Origin: Phymatolithon calcareum
Taxonomy: Eukaryota > Rhodophyta > Florideophyceae > Hapalidiales
Assembly: GCA_977006965.1 (NCBI GenBank)
Contig: OZ345370.1
Span: 2,232,001 to 2,296,000 of the forward strand
Direction of reading: 5' to 3'
DNA length: 64,000 nt
The notes under the pieces were generated by a model. It was not told the DNA's origin, did no database searches, and worked only from the letters and a program-made list of their open reading frames with translations. Positions 1 to 10,772 of the stretch are shown piece after piece. Each line of letters begins with the position of its first letter. Positions within the stretch are counted from its first letter, which is position 1. Both the position numbers and the translations under genes were made by a program.

Positions 1-489
1 ACGGCGCCGAAACGACGCAAAACGCGCTTGAAATCTTCAACGGATAGAGTTATGCCCATGCTAAGCATCAGCACTGCAAGACAGGCCGTGAAATATGGAG
101 TCGTAAGCCAGGTGTACATTGCGGGCCGTTTGAGACCGGTTAGGGCGGCAAGAATCGTCCATAAGGGAAAGAGATTTGTGAGCAAGGTTGATATGTTGAC
201 GTATGCAGACCAGATCGCGTTGTTCGCTCCACCGCCAGACGAGGCCGATAGGGGTACAGACACTGCGGCGGCAGAAGGGTCGGAATCATCGGCGGAGGCG
301 ACGGCGCGAGCTGGAAGGCGCGCTCGCCAAGTTTGGGTGCGCCGTCGCGCGAGAGAGATTGTTACGCCGGGGAGGGCGGTGCGTGCAGAGGATGAGACGA
401 ATGTGCCACGACGGACCGGGACGAGATTCGCCAGAAAGGCTGTGGTTGGCTTGTGCGGCATGTTTGGAGAAGGGCGCATGAGCAGATAA
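1..489 (+). CDS. C-terminal part of an unknown protein (5' end outside window)
   Basis: The frame is open from the first base and closes with TAA at 487-489, giving about 162 residues. No start codon is needed in the window, so this looks like the tail of a gene that begins upstream. The first half is mixed hydrophobic and basic (SVAY-like segments around VKYGVVSQVYIAGRLRPVRA) and the second half is Ala/Arg/Glu-rich and probably disordered. I recognise no domain. It lies about 640 bp upstream of the AP-3 sigma gene on the same strand. The open frame could be chance in GC-rich DNA, so confidence is moderate to low. Confidence 0.4.
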   Translation, partial: TAPKRRKTRLKSSTDRVMPMLSISTARQAVKYGVVSQVYIAGRLRPVRAARIVHKGKRFVSKVDMLTYADQIALFAPPPDEADRGTDTAAAEGSESSAEATARAGRRARQVWVRRRAREIVTPGRAVRAEDETNVPRRTGTRFARKAVVGLCGMFGEGRMSR

Positions 490-1129
490 ACAGGCGTTCC
501 CGGTTATTGAAAAATTGCGCGGGTCGAATGGATCGTGTTTCGTCCAAACTTCGTTCCGTTCCGTTCGGAGCTCCGTTCTTTCTAGCGTGAGGCAAAAGCT
601 GGATAAAGAGAGAGTGACAGAGCGCCGGAGGAGAGGTCTGCAACGATCCGGATAGAATCCCCTATCGAAGATAGATTAGGTTTTCTGGAGCACGAGATGT
701 GGAACAAGTCTTTTCAGTAGGATGCGATGCGATGTGAGCGATCTCCCGCTCTGAGACCACTCTTGGCATTGCGCGATGGTAGCTTCTGATTGGTTCCCTG
801 ACGCGAATAACATCATAAAATACCAAGTGTGACCAACACGCTCCGTGGGACGCCTTCTAGGCGTGCTTACATCCGAACGCTTTCGTCGGTGCATTACAGT
901 GCCTCAGCTTGCCAAATTTTGTCAAGATGGACAGCTAACAAAGTGTATTTCTTCATTCCCTATATATCTCTGCTCTCACCTGGCTTGTGTCCTTTTTCCG
1001 GTGACCCGCCATTGCGCCTGGCGTCGACCACGTGGAAAGGCAGCCCTGACGCACAGTTCCTGAGTGCTTGTTTCGGATAATCTGTTCCGTTCAGCAGCGA
1101 GTGCTTGTTCTATCGGTGCAGGTGACAAA

Positions 1130-1639
1130 ATGATCAAGGCCGTCGTGGTGATGAACACGCACGGGCAGGCGCGTCTGACTAAGTTTTACGTGCAAGTCGG
1201 GGAGGAGGCGGAGCAGCAATTTGTGCGCGAGGTATTTGCGCTCTTATCGCGTCGGTCGGAAGGCATGTGCAATTTCGTGGAGGGTGGTACTGTGCTCGGT
1301 CCAGATGTGCGTGTGATCTATCGTCATTACGCCACGCTTTTTTTCGTCTTTTGTGTCGACGCCTCTGAAAGCGAATTGGGTATTCTTGATCTTATTCAGG
1401 TGTTTGTGGAGACACTGGACAACTGCTTCCAGAACGTTTGCGAACTCGACCTTATTTTCCATATGGATAAGATTCACTTTGTACTTGACGAACTTGTGTG
1501 CGCCGGACTGGTTTTGGAGACTAATATGACGGATATTATACAGGCACTGCATGCCGCAAAGCGTGAGTCGCTTGCGCAGCCTAAACCGCTTGTGCCGAGA
1601 TCTGTGCGTAATACCTTGCAGTTGGGCAAGTTTCGATAG
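1130..1639 (+). CDS. AP3S1: AP-3 complex subunit sigma
   Basis: Small subunit of the AP-3 clathrin-adaptor-type complex, which sorts cargo from trans-Golgi/endosomes to lysosome- or vacuole-related organelles. The 169-residue product begins MIKAVVVMNTHGQARLTKFY, the classic sigma-adaptin longin-fold N-terminus, and carries YRHYATLFFVFCVD, SESELGILDLIQVFVETLD and NVCELDLIFHMDKIHFVLDE, which are nearly invariant in AP-3 sigma and distinguish it from AP-1 and AP-2 sigma. The length matches plant-type sigma-3 and is shorter than the animal form, which has a longer tail. The frame is open 22 codons further upstream, but ATG 1130 matches the family's N-terminus. It has no intron. Neighbours are unrelated. 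Family assignment is secure. Confidence 0.97.
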   Translation: MIKAVVVMNTHGQARLTKFYVQVGEEAEQQFVREVFALLSRRSEGMCNFVEGGTVLGPDVRVIYRHYATLFFVFCVDASESELGILDLIQVFVETLDNCFQNVCELDLIFHMDKIHFVLDELVCAGLVLETNMTDIIQALHAAKRESLAQPKPLVPRSVRNTLQLGKFR

Positions 1640-2053
1640 GGGGACTGGGGATTTTCTGTGCTGTGTTGCGTGGATCAGGAATTTTGTATGCATTTTGACT
1701 CTCGGAAATATTTGCAGATGTACCGGCAGCGTACCTCTGTCTGCTGGCCGTCGGTACTTGCTTCCCCGGAATAATCGAGCGATTGTCATTCACTCTCAAC
1801 AAATGTGATACGTCCCCAGGCAGTCTTCAAAGAGCTACTGTACTCAAGGAAATCACGTTGATGCCACTGACAATTTCCAAGTTGCATTTAACAGCGCGAA
1901 AAATGACATGCAAACAGCCAGCCTCATTTTACAACAGTTTCCATTTCATGCAAGGCAGGCAATCTTGACCGTACACCCACCTGCAACACCGTTCTCCATT
2001 CTACAATTTAAATCTACATCACACCCAATCCAACACTACCTTCCTCCATCTCC
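1640..2053. other. intergenic, no gene seen
   Basis: The stretch lies between convergent genes. Short open frames exist on both strands, but none resembles a family I know. It should contain the 3' UTRs of the AP-3 sigma and SDR genes. Confidence 0.5.
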
Positions 2054-2710
2054 TCACCAAGTAATGCCAACCATTTTCCCGAAATAAGATTCCTCCCCCA
2101 ACCCATTAATCTGCTCAACAATAAAGTGCGCCACATCATTCCTAGAAATCCCATTACTCCTCAACCTTCCCTCCGTCTTCAGCTCATAATTCTTCCGTCC
2201 GGGTTTATCATTCAACCCCGTCGCCCGCACAACCAACCACCGTTCCGCCGGCAACTGATCCAGCACAAGTTTCTCCTGCTCCGTATGATCCGCCAAAGCA
2301 TGTCTCAAAAACATGTTAAGAAACGGCCTCATAATCCATCCAACCTGCTGCATAGAATCGCCAGCACCAATACTCGAAACAACAATGAACCTTGCAGTAG
2401 AATTCGCACCCCGCATCCCCTCCAGAAACGCTCGCGTCACGTCGGCACGAACCGTCTGCTGCACGCCGACCTTCGCGTGCCCCACGGCGCACACAATCAC
2501 GTCGGGCGCATGCACAAGCGCGTTCTGCACCGTCTCCGCCGACTCGGCGTCGCCTTCAACGATTGCAGAGCACAGTTCCTTCGCGTCGGCGGGGAGACGC
2601 GAAGCGTCGCGCACCAGCCCGATCACGGAGTGATCGCCGCCGCACTGCGATAGCGCTCTCAGCAGGGCGAGCCCGGTGCGGCCGTTGGCCCCCAGTACGA
2701 GCACTTTCAT
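2054..2710 (-). CDS. NAD(P)-binding atypical short-chain dehydrogenase (NmrA/epimerase-like)
   Basis: A 218-residue Rossmann-fold protein. It starts MKVLVLGANGRTGLALLRAL, whose GxxGxxG loop binds NAD(P). It continues with an acidic segment (IVEGDAESAETV), DVIVCAVGHAKVG and the strand RFIVVSSIGAGDS, as in NAD(P)H-binding (PF13460-type) atypical SDRs. The canonical Tyr-xxx-Lys catalytic pair is not evident, so a redox-sensing or NADPH-binding role is as likely as catalysis. The C-terminal part (LVVRATGLNDKPG, then NDVAHFIVEQI) matches the usual substrate-lobe region. A GTG lies 8 codons further upstream, but ATG 2710 sits exactly at the first beta strand and is preferred. Substrate unknown. Confidence 0.88.
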   Translation of the reverse strand: MKVLVLGANGRTGLALLRALSQCGGDHSVIGLVRDASRLPADAKELCSAIVEGDAESAETVQNALVHAPDVIVCAVGHAKVGVQQTVRADVTRAFLEGMRGANSTARFIVVSSIGAGDSMQQVGWIMRPFLNMFLRHALADHTEQEKLVLDQLPAERWLVVRATGLNDKPGRKNYELKTEGRLRSNGISRNDVAHFIVEQINGLGEESYFGKMVGITW

Positions 2711-3426
2711 GGTCTTGTGAGACGCACACGACACACACGACGGGGGTTTGCACTTGCCGTTTTTCGCGACGCGCTGCAGACTGGGCGGGCAGATACTGTG
2801 CGTCGGTTCGGCTCAATATCTCAAGTCGAGTTCCTTCCACGTGTCCAAGCACTGCGTCCAATCAAAGGTCGACAGATCAGATCAATGCCACCGATGTGTT
2901 CCACCATGCGGTTGAAGAGCTCAACCTTTGCGCTCGGCCAGCCCGAGCACTGTCTTACATCGCAAAATACAGTATGCCACAGTACTGCAGTACAGTATCT
3001 GTCGCATGCGTCCTTACAAAAGCAAGTACAGTATGCGTTTTTGTCCACGCTCCCGTTATGATGCGCTCTGTTGTTGAAGGTACAGCAATTTAAATTTGAG
3101 ATCATTTCTTTACTCAATTGAGAACTGCCTTGGTTCTTCCTTCCGATTGTATCAATCAAGCCTTACTCGTCAAATGTGCACCAGGCAGGCAGTTGGATAG
3201 AGACTACTGTACTGACCCACTGTTTCAATTTGGCGCATCCACAGAACGCGAACCACGTCAAAGCGAAACACGAATCTACGCACACCTGCTGCAAAGCAGT
3301 AAACACACATCAATCCATCGGCAACCGAAGTCTGAATTCATCCGACATCGATTGCACTCAACAAACATCACCTCAAACGTCTTAAGCCGTTAAAACAACA
3401 AACACACAACAGAACAATTCCTGCAT
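2711..3426. other. intergenic with GTAC-type motif cluster
   Basis: No convincing gene. Bases about 2965-3045 contain several overlapping TACAGTA and CAGTACTG words, the same motif found in many other gaps of this window. The SDR promoter should lie just right of 2710. Confidence 0.4.
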
Positions 3427-4938
3427 CTAAAGCTCACCCCTCAGTTCACTTCTGTCCAACCCATTACTAAAAACGTTCTGATCAATCCCAACCGCCCCCT
3501 CCGCGTTCTCCCATCCCCTAAGATGTCCATAATCCTCTCGAATAAGATTAATCTGCCCAATAACTTCCCTCATCGCCTTCAAAATCTGCTGCACCCGATT
3601 ACGCTGATGTACAGCCGCCGGCGCCGTAACAAACAGACTAACCCCACCAGTGAACACAGCAGCCACAGCACCGCTGCCAGCATTCCCGGCCATGTGCGTA
3701 TGATACGTCTCGCGTTTCCGCTGCAGTTCGTTCACCTTGCGCTTCAGCGCCGCCAGCCGGTTCGCAGTCTCCTGCCCGGTCTTCAGACGGGCCGCCGGCA
3801 CGGGCTTGATGCTGCTTCCCATATCCTTGAACCCGCCCGCCGCCGGCAGATGCCGCACACGCGGCGCGACGGGCGCGGCGGCGTGCACCGCGGGCGGCGC
3901 ATGCGTAACGGGAGGGGCGGGCACGGGTGGCATGTGCGCCGCGGACGCCGCAGCGTGTAGTGCCGCGTGTGCAGCGGTATACGCGGCGTGCGGCGCATGC
4001 GGCGCGGCCGTCGGCGGTGGCGGCGGGGCCGGATTGAAAGTGGCAAACTGCGACGGGAGTACATCAGGCGCCGCAGCGCCGAATGCAGAACTATACGTGC
4101 TCGACATCGTCGACGCATACGCCGCAGGCGGATAGGCCGCACTGACAGCCGGATAGCCAAATGGCATGGTGTATGCGGGCGGGTAATGCTGCTGCTGCTG
4201 CTGCGACGGCGGTGGGGGTGGGGGTGGATATTGCGGTGCATGTTGCACGGTTGAAGACGGTGGGTAGTTCGGCATGCTAGTCGAATACGCTTGCGGTGCC
4301 GCCGGATAATACTGCGAAGAGGTGGTGGCGCCGGTGTAGGAATGGTGCATGTTGGGCGGCGGTTGCGAAGCGGGCACGGCGGAGGGGGGCAGATGCTGCG
4401 TGGCCGGCGGGGCACTCGCAGACGCGAACGCGGCAGAGTAGGATTGGGAGTAGAAGGGCGGGGCGGACGGCGCGTGCGAGACTGCTGGTGCTGTCGGGGG
4501 GGCGGGCGGGGGAGGGATGGAGGTGGGGGCGATTTCGAAGGTCGGGGGAGGTGGGGCGGATGGGGTGGGGTTGAGGTGAGGGAGGTCTTCTGTGGAGAGG
4601 TCTTGGAGTGTTAGTTTTTTCAGGCTTGATGTTTTCAGTTTTGAGGTAGGGTTAGGGGTGGAGGATGGGGCATGGTGGACAGAGGGTCCGTCAAGTGACT
4701 TTTCGATAGTTGATAGCAGAGGGGCGCTGGGCGCTGATGCGGTGGATTGGATTGTCTCGACGTCGCTGAGGCTCAGTTTTTTCAGGCTGGATGTCTTCAG
4801 GGAAGAGTGTTGCTCTGCAGACGGCGGCGAGGGGGCGGAGGAACCGCTGGGGAGGTTCACATCTTCCAGGTCGGATAGGGAAGAGAAGTACTTGGCGTTC
4901 AGGTCGCCTAGATTCTTTAGACTGGTTGCGTCCGTCAT
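3427..4938 (-). CDS. Pro/Ala-rich low-complexity protein with C-terminal coiled coil
   Basis: A 503-residue protein I cannot assign to a family. The N-terminal 120 residues hold three degenerate copies of a short motif (SLKNLGDL, SLKKLSLSDV, SLKKLTLQDL), a possible linear binding motif. Residues about 120-360 are Pro, Ala, Ser, Tyr and His-rich, with polyproline runs and a short polyglutamine (QQQQQ) tract. The C-terminal 130 residues look folded: a helix (LAALKRKVNELQRKRETY), a Gly/Ala/Val-rich hydrophobic stretch (AVAAVFTGGVSLFVTAPA) that could be one membrane or buried helix, and a second helix (VQQILKAMREVIGQINLI). ATG 4938 is the first in-frame ATG. The high GC content opens long spurious frames on the opposite strand. 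A scaffold or trafficking role is possible but unproven. Confidence 0.75.
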   Translation of the reverse strand: MTDATSLKNLGDLNAKYFSSLSDLEDVNLPSGSSAPSPPSAEQHSSLKTSSLKKLSLSDVETIQSTASAPSAPLLSTIEKSLDGPSVHHAPSSTPNPTSKLKTSSLKKLTLQDLSTEDLPHLNPTPSAPPPPTFEIAPTSIPPPPAPPTAPAVSHAPSAPPFYSQSYSAAFASASAPPATQHLPPSAVPASQPPPNMHHSYTGATTSSQYYPAAPQAYSTSMPNYPPSSTVQHAPQYPPPPPPPSQQQQQHYPPAYTMPFGYPAVSAAYPPAAYASTMSSTYSSAFGAAAPDVLPSQFATFNPAPPPPPTAAPHAPHAAYTAAHAALHAAASAAHMPPVPAPPVTHAPPAVHAAAPVAPRVRHLPAAGGFKDMGSSIKPVPAARLKTGQETANRLAALKRKVNELQRKRETYHTHMAGNAGSGAVAAVFTGGVSLFVTAPAAVHQRNRVQQILKAMREVIGQINLIREDYGHLRGWENAEGAVGIDQNVFSNGLDRSELRGEL

Positions 4939-6950
4939 GGTGCTCGACTGGTCGGCGGGTGTGCAGCGACTGTGAGCTTTACCGAATGGGGTACAGTAGT
5001 GCGGTACAAGAATGTGGCTGAAACAAGGTGCCCATTATTTTCCACTGTTGTTAAAAGCACGTGCTCCCAACGAGGAAGGGTGGATTAAGCCTTGCTGTGT
5101 AGTGCTGTTCTGTGTGGGGACAGCAGGGCGTTAGATAAGGAAGCCAATCAGATCCCATGGCAATGATCGAGTGTATGAAATGTCCAATAAAATAATAGCA
5201 CATGGCATCAGGAGGGGCAGATATCATATTACATGATACACTCACCAACTACTGTATACTCAGTGTACACTGACTGCACTGGGGAAACGTGCACAGTTCC
5301 CCGCGCTGTATCACCGCTTTCTGCGTCGCAACTCTACAGTAATGACATACTGTAATCCCAGGTACAGTATGCACCGCGGAATTATTATCGAAACTCAGCA
5401 TGTGAGACTGTTGAAGGAATGGATAAGGTGACGTTGTTCTTTTACGGTCCTGTGGTCTGAAAGTGCTACACCATCTCGGGAGCAGCACCTTGACGCATTC
5501 TGCCTCGCTGGTGCTCCTGCGAAATCAGGACGCCTTCGCTGCTCTCTCAAACACAAAAATATCGCCCGACGCACATCGCCCTATACGAATCCGACCCCCG
5601 CAATACGTTGTTTCGACCACGGCCTTCGAATCCGCTCTCACTTTTGTACGTCCCATGAGTTCCGCCTCTGCGTATGTATGTCACCTCAAGCATGGTGCCG
5701 CTTTTACCAGTAAGACGCCACTTTCCGGTGAGTGTGTTTGCACCGTTCATTATGCCGAGCACGGACACGCTCTTCGCTGTACGCGCACATCCGTTGCGCT
5801 CCAGGGATACCTGCCTGCACCTTTGTACATTTTGCACCGGGGAGTGATTGAGCCAAGTCCCATGATACTTGCTGAATTTTTCATCACAGGTCGACTGTCC
5901 ATGCGCAACAAGGTCCATCTACCGGGCATTACTGTAGCGCTGAAAGCCGCCAGCCACCCTTTGCGAATCCCGCTCATGCTGTTTCGAGTTCACGCGCGAC
6001 GGACAAAGCGCTTGTGAAGACATCACGTTTCTTCACATAGCATAGCGCTCAATTCGGAAATCGCACGCGGTTTGTAATTGCACAATCGTAGTCAGCAAAT
6101 AGCTCACCAGATTCGCCTCCCCTGCATCCATCTATGCTCCCACTTTTTGGCGCTTTGGTGCGCCAGCGATATGCAGTTTGGCGCCGCGCTACTGGCAATT
6201 TAATTGCGTGTAGCGGGCATAATGTGGGGTTTGAAATGGGGACTATTACCGGAATTGGTGTCGATGATATGATATCCACGTTAGCGATGGTGCGGTCGCA
6301 GACATTGTGCCTGCGTTCCTTTCACTCAGGCGCGGAGTGCGAACGGTTTGCCGAAGCAATTAGATGAGAAGGATGCGTTTGAGATGCGCAGGAGAATTTT
6401 AGAGCATTGATCAATAATTGTGGGCACAATGTGGCCATTTGCTGTGCGAGATATGAGATTCATTCATTCATTCCCGAACGGACTTGCCTTTTCCATCATA
6501 TTGTACTGCATGTAGTCGATCGATCGACTGCCAGTGAAACATCCAAGAACTATCTCTTGCATATTGTCAGAGCAATCGTAGGTTGGAGCAGGGTACAGTA
6601 CTGTAGCTAGGATGCAAGAAAGAGATAAGTAAGTATTGTACTGCACAAGGTCACTACTGTAACTGTTTCCACAACTTGAGATAATAAACTGAAAGTTGCA
6701 ACGTTGAGGAGTAATGCATGGAGTCGCAAAGATAGAAATGTCTATTCCTGCATTCTCGGCCAGCCAGGGCTCCTCTGCGCAGAAGCAGATCTGCATTCTG
6801 CTGTACTGTACTGTACCTTTTGCTTATTCATATGTACCATGCATGATCTGAAATTGTCAAACTTTGGCGATGCATACTGTACCAATATTTAGTAAATTGT
6901 TAGTAAACTTCCTTCACTTCACTTCACTTCATGATGCCTCGAGCGCTGCT
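4939..6950. other. gene-poor stretch with weak ORFs
   Basis: GTAC-type motif clusters lie near 5240-5375 and 6590-6830. Two plus-strand frames look faintly protein-like: one ending at 6017 (first ATG about 5655) and one at 6134-6367 with the phrase GVDDMISTLAMVRSQTLCLR. I cannot place either in a family, and overlapping minus-strand frames compete over 5547-5977. Decayed gene remnants are plausible. TTCACT tandem repeats lie at about 6911-6931. Confidence 0.3.
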
Positions 6951-6954
6951 TGCC

Positions 6955-8900
6955 TCGCATCGCTACAACTTCCAGTTGTTTTAAAAACGACTCCGCATTG
7001 CACATTTCAGTACACCCGTAAACCACATACTTCCCGCCTTTCCCATCTTCTTTGACGTACTCCACGCAGTTACCCTACTCGACATAATTCCCACCACCCG
7101 TGACAAACACGATCGCATCAGAGAATACCAAATTTCTCATTTTTCTTCGCCTCATTGCCTCGACCGTCTCCACTCTGCTCTGAGTTCTCAACTTTCGCAT
7201 CAAACTACAAATACCCATCCAACACGTCCTCAGCTCCTGCATCTCCACTTGCTTTTTCCCTCATAAACAATCGCACTATCCTTGCCGTCGCCAACGCACG
7301 TCGTTGCTCCCCGATTACACTTCTCGGCAGTTGTGACACCGTCGAGATCCCGCGATGCATTACACTGCTCATCATCACACGCAGTGTACCACCATTGTAG
7401 TCATCAACCGCACCGTCTTTTCGCTTAACACCCACAAATCCCAGCACGCGCCCCACATGTTCCAGTGCTGCTGCATCTGCACCCGCTTCCTGCAATGCAG
7501 ACCGTATCTTCTCCACGTCCGTCTGTGCAAGTGCGCCGCCAAACACAGCATAGTACATTGCAGCGGCTCGCAATCTGTCCGTCGCTGTCCCGCTGCTCGC
7601 CCCATCTTCTCGTAATAATTCGAAAAGCACCTCCTTCAGAGTGATAGCATCCGTGCGAACAGGTGCTGTCCCGGATGCGAACGATAGCACCTGTATAGAA
7701 AGCATCCAGACCTCGCGCACTAATCTGCGCAACTAACGCTGTAGCGATATTTGTATGCACGTCAATTGCATCCTTTCACTTTGTCAATTCCAGCAGTGAG
7801 GACATAGCGTTCGCGAGATGACCGGCCGCACTGCGAGTGGGGTGTGCGCTGCTGTAGTTTCCGTCGTCGTCGACAGCGTGACAGGCCTTGCGGTTCATGT
7901 CCTCCACTTCGGCGCGATACTTGTGAGTGCAGACTTGATCGCCTCTGCGACGACGGGGAACGGTTTTTCAGCGTTTGCTTTCCAGAACATGTCTGTAGAT
8001 TTGTCGACGTGATGTGTTTTTTTGTCCGCGTCTTTCACACTCGCTGTCTGACGCACACAGCGATATAGCATTGAGCCGCATCCGCAAGCAATCGTGTATG
8101 AGCGCCTGATATGTCCATGTATGATGCAGCATGACGTTAAGGTTTATGTCGCGATCGAGAAGAAGCAGTAGCGGTCGTCGAAAGGACGACATGCGGCCAC
8201 CAGCGCCGCCAGTCGCAGAGAATCGCTGGAAGAGCGCGATCTTCTCGCACAATCGACGGTCGAACTCGCGCGTCACTGCTTCGGATGCACTGCCGCGTTG
8301 CGTTCTAATAATGGGAATTACGCCGCGTCCAGCAAGCACTGAGAAAATACCGCTCACGGTGCGATCGACGAGAAGGGCCTGCGCCACGTCGTCCGGGATG
8401 CTGACAGTCACGTACGAGTTTGGTATGTTGAGGGAGAAAAGGTCCTGCTCACGTGCAACATAGTCTGCGTAGAGGTCGCAGACGGCGCATGTTCTCGCAG
8501 GTAATTGAATTTGAGAGGCGGGCAAGCGCTTTGAACAGTGTTTGGGAGACTGGCGCTGTGAACGCAAGGGATGCAATCGGATAGAGTGGACCGTTCTTCC
8601 TTTTCTTGGTTCCCGTTTCGTCGACGTCGCGCAGGTCCTGTGCCACATTCTCAGGTGTTGGCGATACTATGTAGAGTGTGGGTACATCACGGAGAGAATT
8701 TCGAGGGGCATTGATTCGCAATTGCAAATTTATGCCATATCGCCGCAAATCAGAAGGAAGAAAAAGGGTCGCTAGCATGTCGGCCGTGGCAGCGCAAAGG
8801 ATAAGAACCTTCCATTGCGGCAGATTGTCGCAATTTAGTCAGGCAACGGATGACTGCTTCGTTCAAGTGCGTGAACGACGCTTGCTCAAGAGATTGACAA
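6955..8900 (-). pseudogene. SLY1/SCFD1 (Sec1/Munc18-family) pseudogene
   Basis: Translating the minus strand in changing frames recovers most of a Sly1 protein, the SM protein for ER-Golgi SNARE fusion. Recognisable blocks in order: WKVLI (about 8800), DVPTLYIVSPTPENV, YADYVAREQDLFSL, GVIPIIRTQRGSASE, RRPLLLLLDRDINL followed by LHHTWTYQALIHD (the SM hallmark), EKPFPVVAEAIKSAL, DVHTNIATALVAQI, AAAMYYAVFGGALAQTDVEK, DAIVFVTGGGNYVE and YVVYGCTEMCNAESFLKQLE. The frame changes at least five times (near 8490, 8030, 7925, 7690 and 7110). In-frame stops lie at 7776-7778 (TGA), 7205-7207 (TAG) and 7075-7077 (TAG). None of the breaks has GT-AG intron structure. It is a dead copy; a working paralogue should exist elsewhere because SLY1 is normally essential. 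Confidence 0.9.
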
Positions 8901-9924
8901 TGACGACGGTCGAGGAGCCTGTGCAAGTATCGTTCAGGTGGCGATCGCTTAGGCAGAGAGCAGACTTGTTCTTCCAATGCCTTCAAATTGAAAAGTGCAA
9001 GAGTTGCCGAATCGCATCCATTGTGCGAAGGGCGAGAGTGGCAGATGCAGGCAACCGACGGGTAGCACGACAAGCACGTGATTTGTGCGATGTGCTGGGA
9101 TTGCTGGAATATGAGGTTCAACTTGCACGACCAAGCGGGCTGGGCTGGGAGACCCTTGGGCAGAGGTCGGACGACCGAAAGCGGATCTACTTGCAAGACT
9201 GCGCTGTCGCGGTGGTGCGGGAAGCTGTCCGTAAGCAGGGTGGGTTCGGTTGCAGTGCTGTGGAGGGGTCTCGAGTTAGTTTGCAATGCGGAGGTCTGCC
9301 TCTTTCCCGCTAACATCATCCATCCAAGTGGTTGTGCAAAACGCATTTACAGTACGAGGTAATTTATATTGAAGAATTTTCATATCACATCAGTAGGAAC
9401 AGATAGCATTCAATAAGTAGTCCCATCAGCTCCATCTAATTTAGGAGCTGACGGGCAGACATAAAGAAGGAACAATAGGCAACTGCAGCTACAGCGCTGC
9501 GGTTGCTTGTTCCTCTGTTAATAACTCACGCTTTGCACGATACTCGAGGGTGCAGAGGTTGATCCACCCTTGCAACGCGGCAAGCGCGCGCGCGTACGCA
9601 AATCATGTATATCAAGTCGAGGTATCTCTTTGGGACGAGATAAAAATTCCACGGCGCAGCCTTCTGTGTGGCACCTGGTAACTTCTTAACCTGCTTACCA
9701 TCGCCGCCCACCGCTCCCATCTCCTCCGTGTCTGCCGCGTGGCCGATACCGCTGTGCTCCGCTGCTTTTCGCTGGCCGCCACCGTCGCATCGCAGCCCCT
9801 GAGCCGCGTCGATACCGCTCGCGATGTGCTTCCATTCCCCTCGCGACGCTCGCAGCGCTCGCGTAAGCCATACAATGCAATGCGAGTGATGGGTGTTCAA
9901 GACTGACTGTACGCGATAGGCGCG
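8901..9924. other. no confident gene
   Basis: Long frames run on both strands, for example plus 8678-9313 and minus 8750-9346, but they overlap the SLY1 remnant or each other and resemble nothing I know. I treat them as chance frames in GC-rich DNA or unrecognised relics. Confidence 0.3.
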
Positions 9925-10772
9925 ATGCTTCCCGCATTCGTGGTCGTGTCCCCGCTCTACGACGCCGGCGGAGGCAATGTCGTCGGCATGTTTGCGGCCA
10001 CTACCACGCGTGCCGATGGTTCTGACTACGCTTGTGTTGTGCCTTTTGCGCTGTTGCGACGTGTGGTTACGGATTCGGCCCACGTTGTCCGGTTGGGCGT
10101 TCTACCGGGACTCCATGTGCACGCACTGTCTCTCCCGTTTGTGCGCGTTGCGTCTAGTGTGCCGGATGATGCGGACGGTGTGCACGTCGCCGGCGGTGGA
10201 CATCACTATGGATTGCGGGTCGGCGCTCAAATATCGACCGAGAACTCGTTTCCAGGAAAGATGGCGCGTGTCACGCTTTGGCGCAAGGGAAGCCGCGTAA
10301 GGGACGCAGGCATTGTGCTCGGCGATGCGGAGTGGGCGAAAGTGGCTGTTGGATGGCCCCCCGGGAGAGTGGCGGTCAATGAACATGGATTCGTGTTTAT
10401 GGTGCTGTCTTTTGAATACCTGTCAAGATGGGATGGAATTGGCATGAGAAATGTCTCCCGGAACGTTTAAGAGTTTCGTTGAGAACACCGGATGGTGGAA
10501 GGGGTTGCACGCACGTCGTGGTGCTCGCAGTTGGGCCGTTGGGTTATGAGGAACTTTTGCACAGGACTTTGGAGACGATTGTTGGCAAGCAAGTTCAATG
10601 TTTAGGTGACACGGTCAGGTATTCCCGACGAGCGACGGCCACAAACGGGGCTCCCGCGGTTGCGCTACTGCAGGGTGGAATCGCGGTGCAGATTGGGGAG
10701 TGCGTGATCGAGCGAGGCCGACTTGATCTGGGCGGAGCGGAGGTACGAGAAACGGCGTCTCAAATGTTGTGA
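9925..10772 (+). pseudogene. possible frame-disrupted unknown gene
   Basis: Two plus-strand frames abut and read like one protein broken by a single-base shift near 10440-10470. The first (ATG 9925, stop at 10470) contains GVLPGLHVHALSLPFVRV and MARVTLWRKGSRVRDAGIV. The second (10428-10772) continues with GCTHVVVLAVGPLGYEELL. There is no GT-AG intron at the junction. Composition is protein-like (alternating Val/Leu strands and Gly turns), but I recognise no family. The alternative is two chance frames. Its position beside the SLY1 fossil fits a region of decayed genes. Confidence 0.3.

Noticed and set aside
3523-4614. Arg/Gly-rich frames opposite the Pro/Ala-rich gene
   Set aside because: Low-complexity antisense of GC-rich Pro/Ala codons.
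5547-6017. Overlapping plus and minus ORFs of 120-180 codons
   Set aside because: No family recognised, competing strands and a non-ATG start; described only as weak ORFs.
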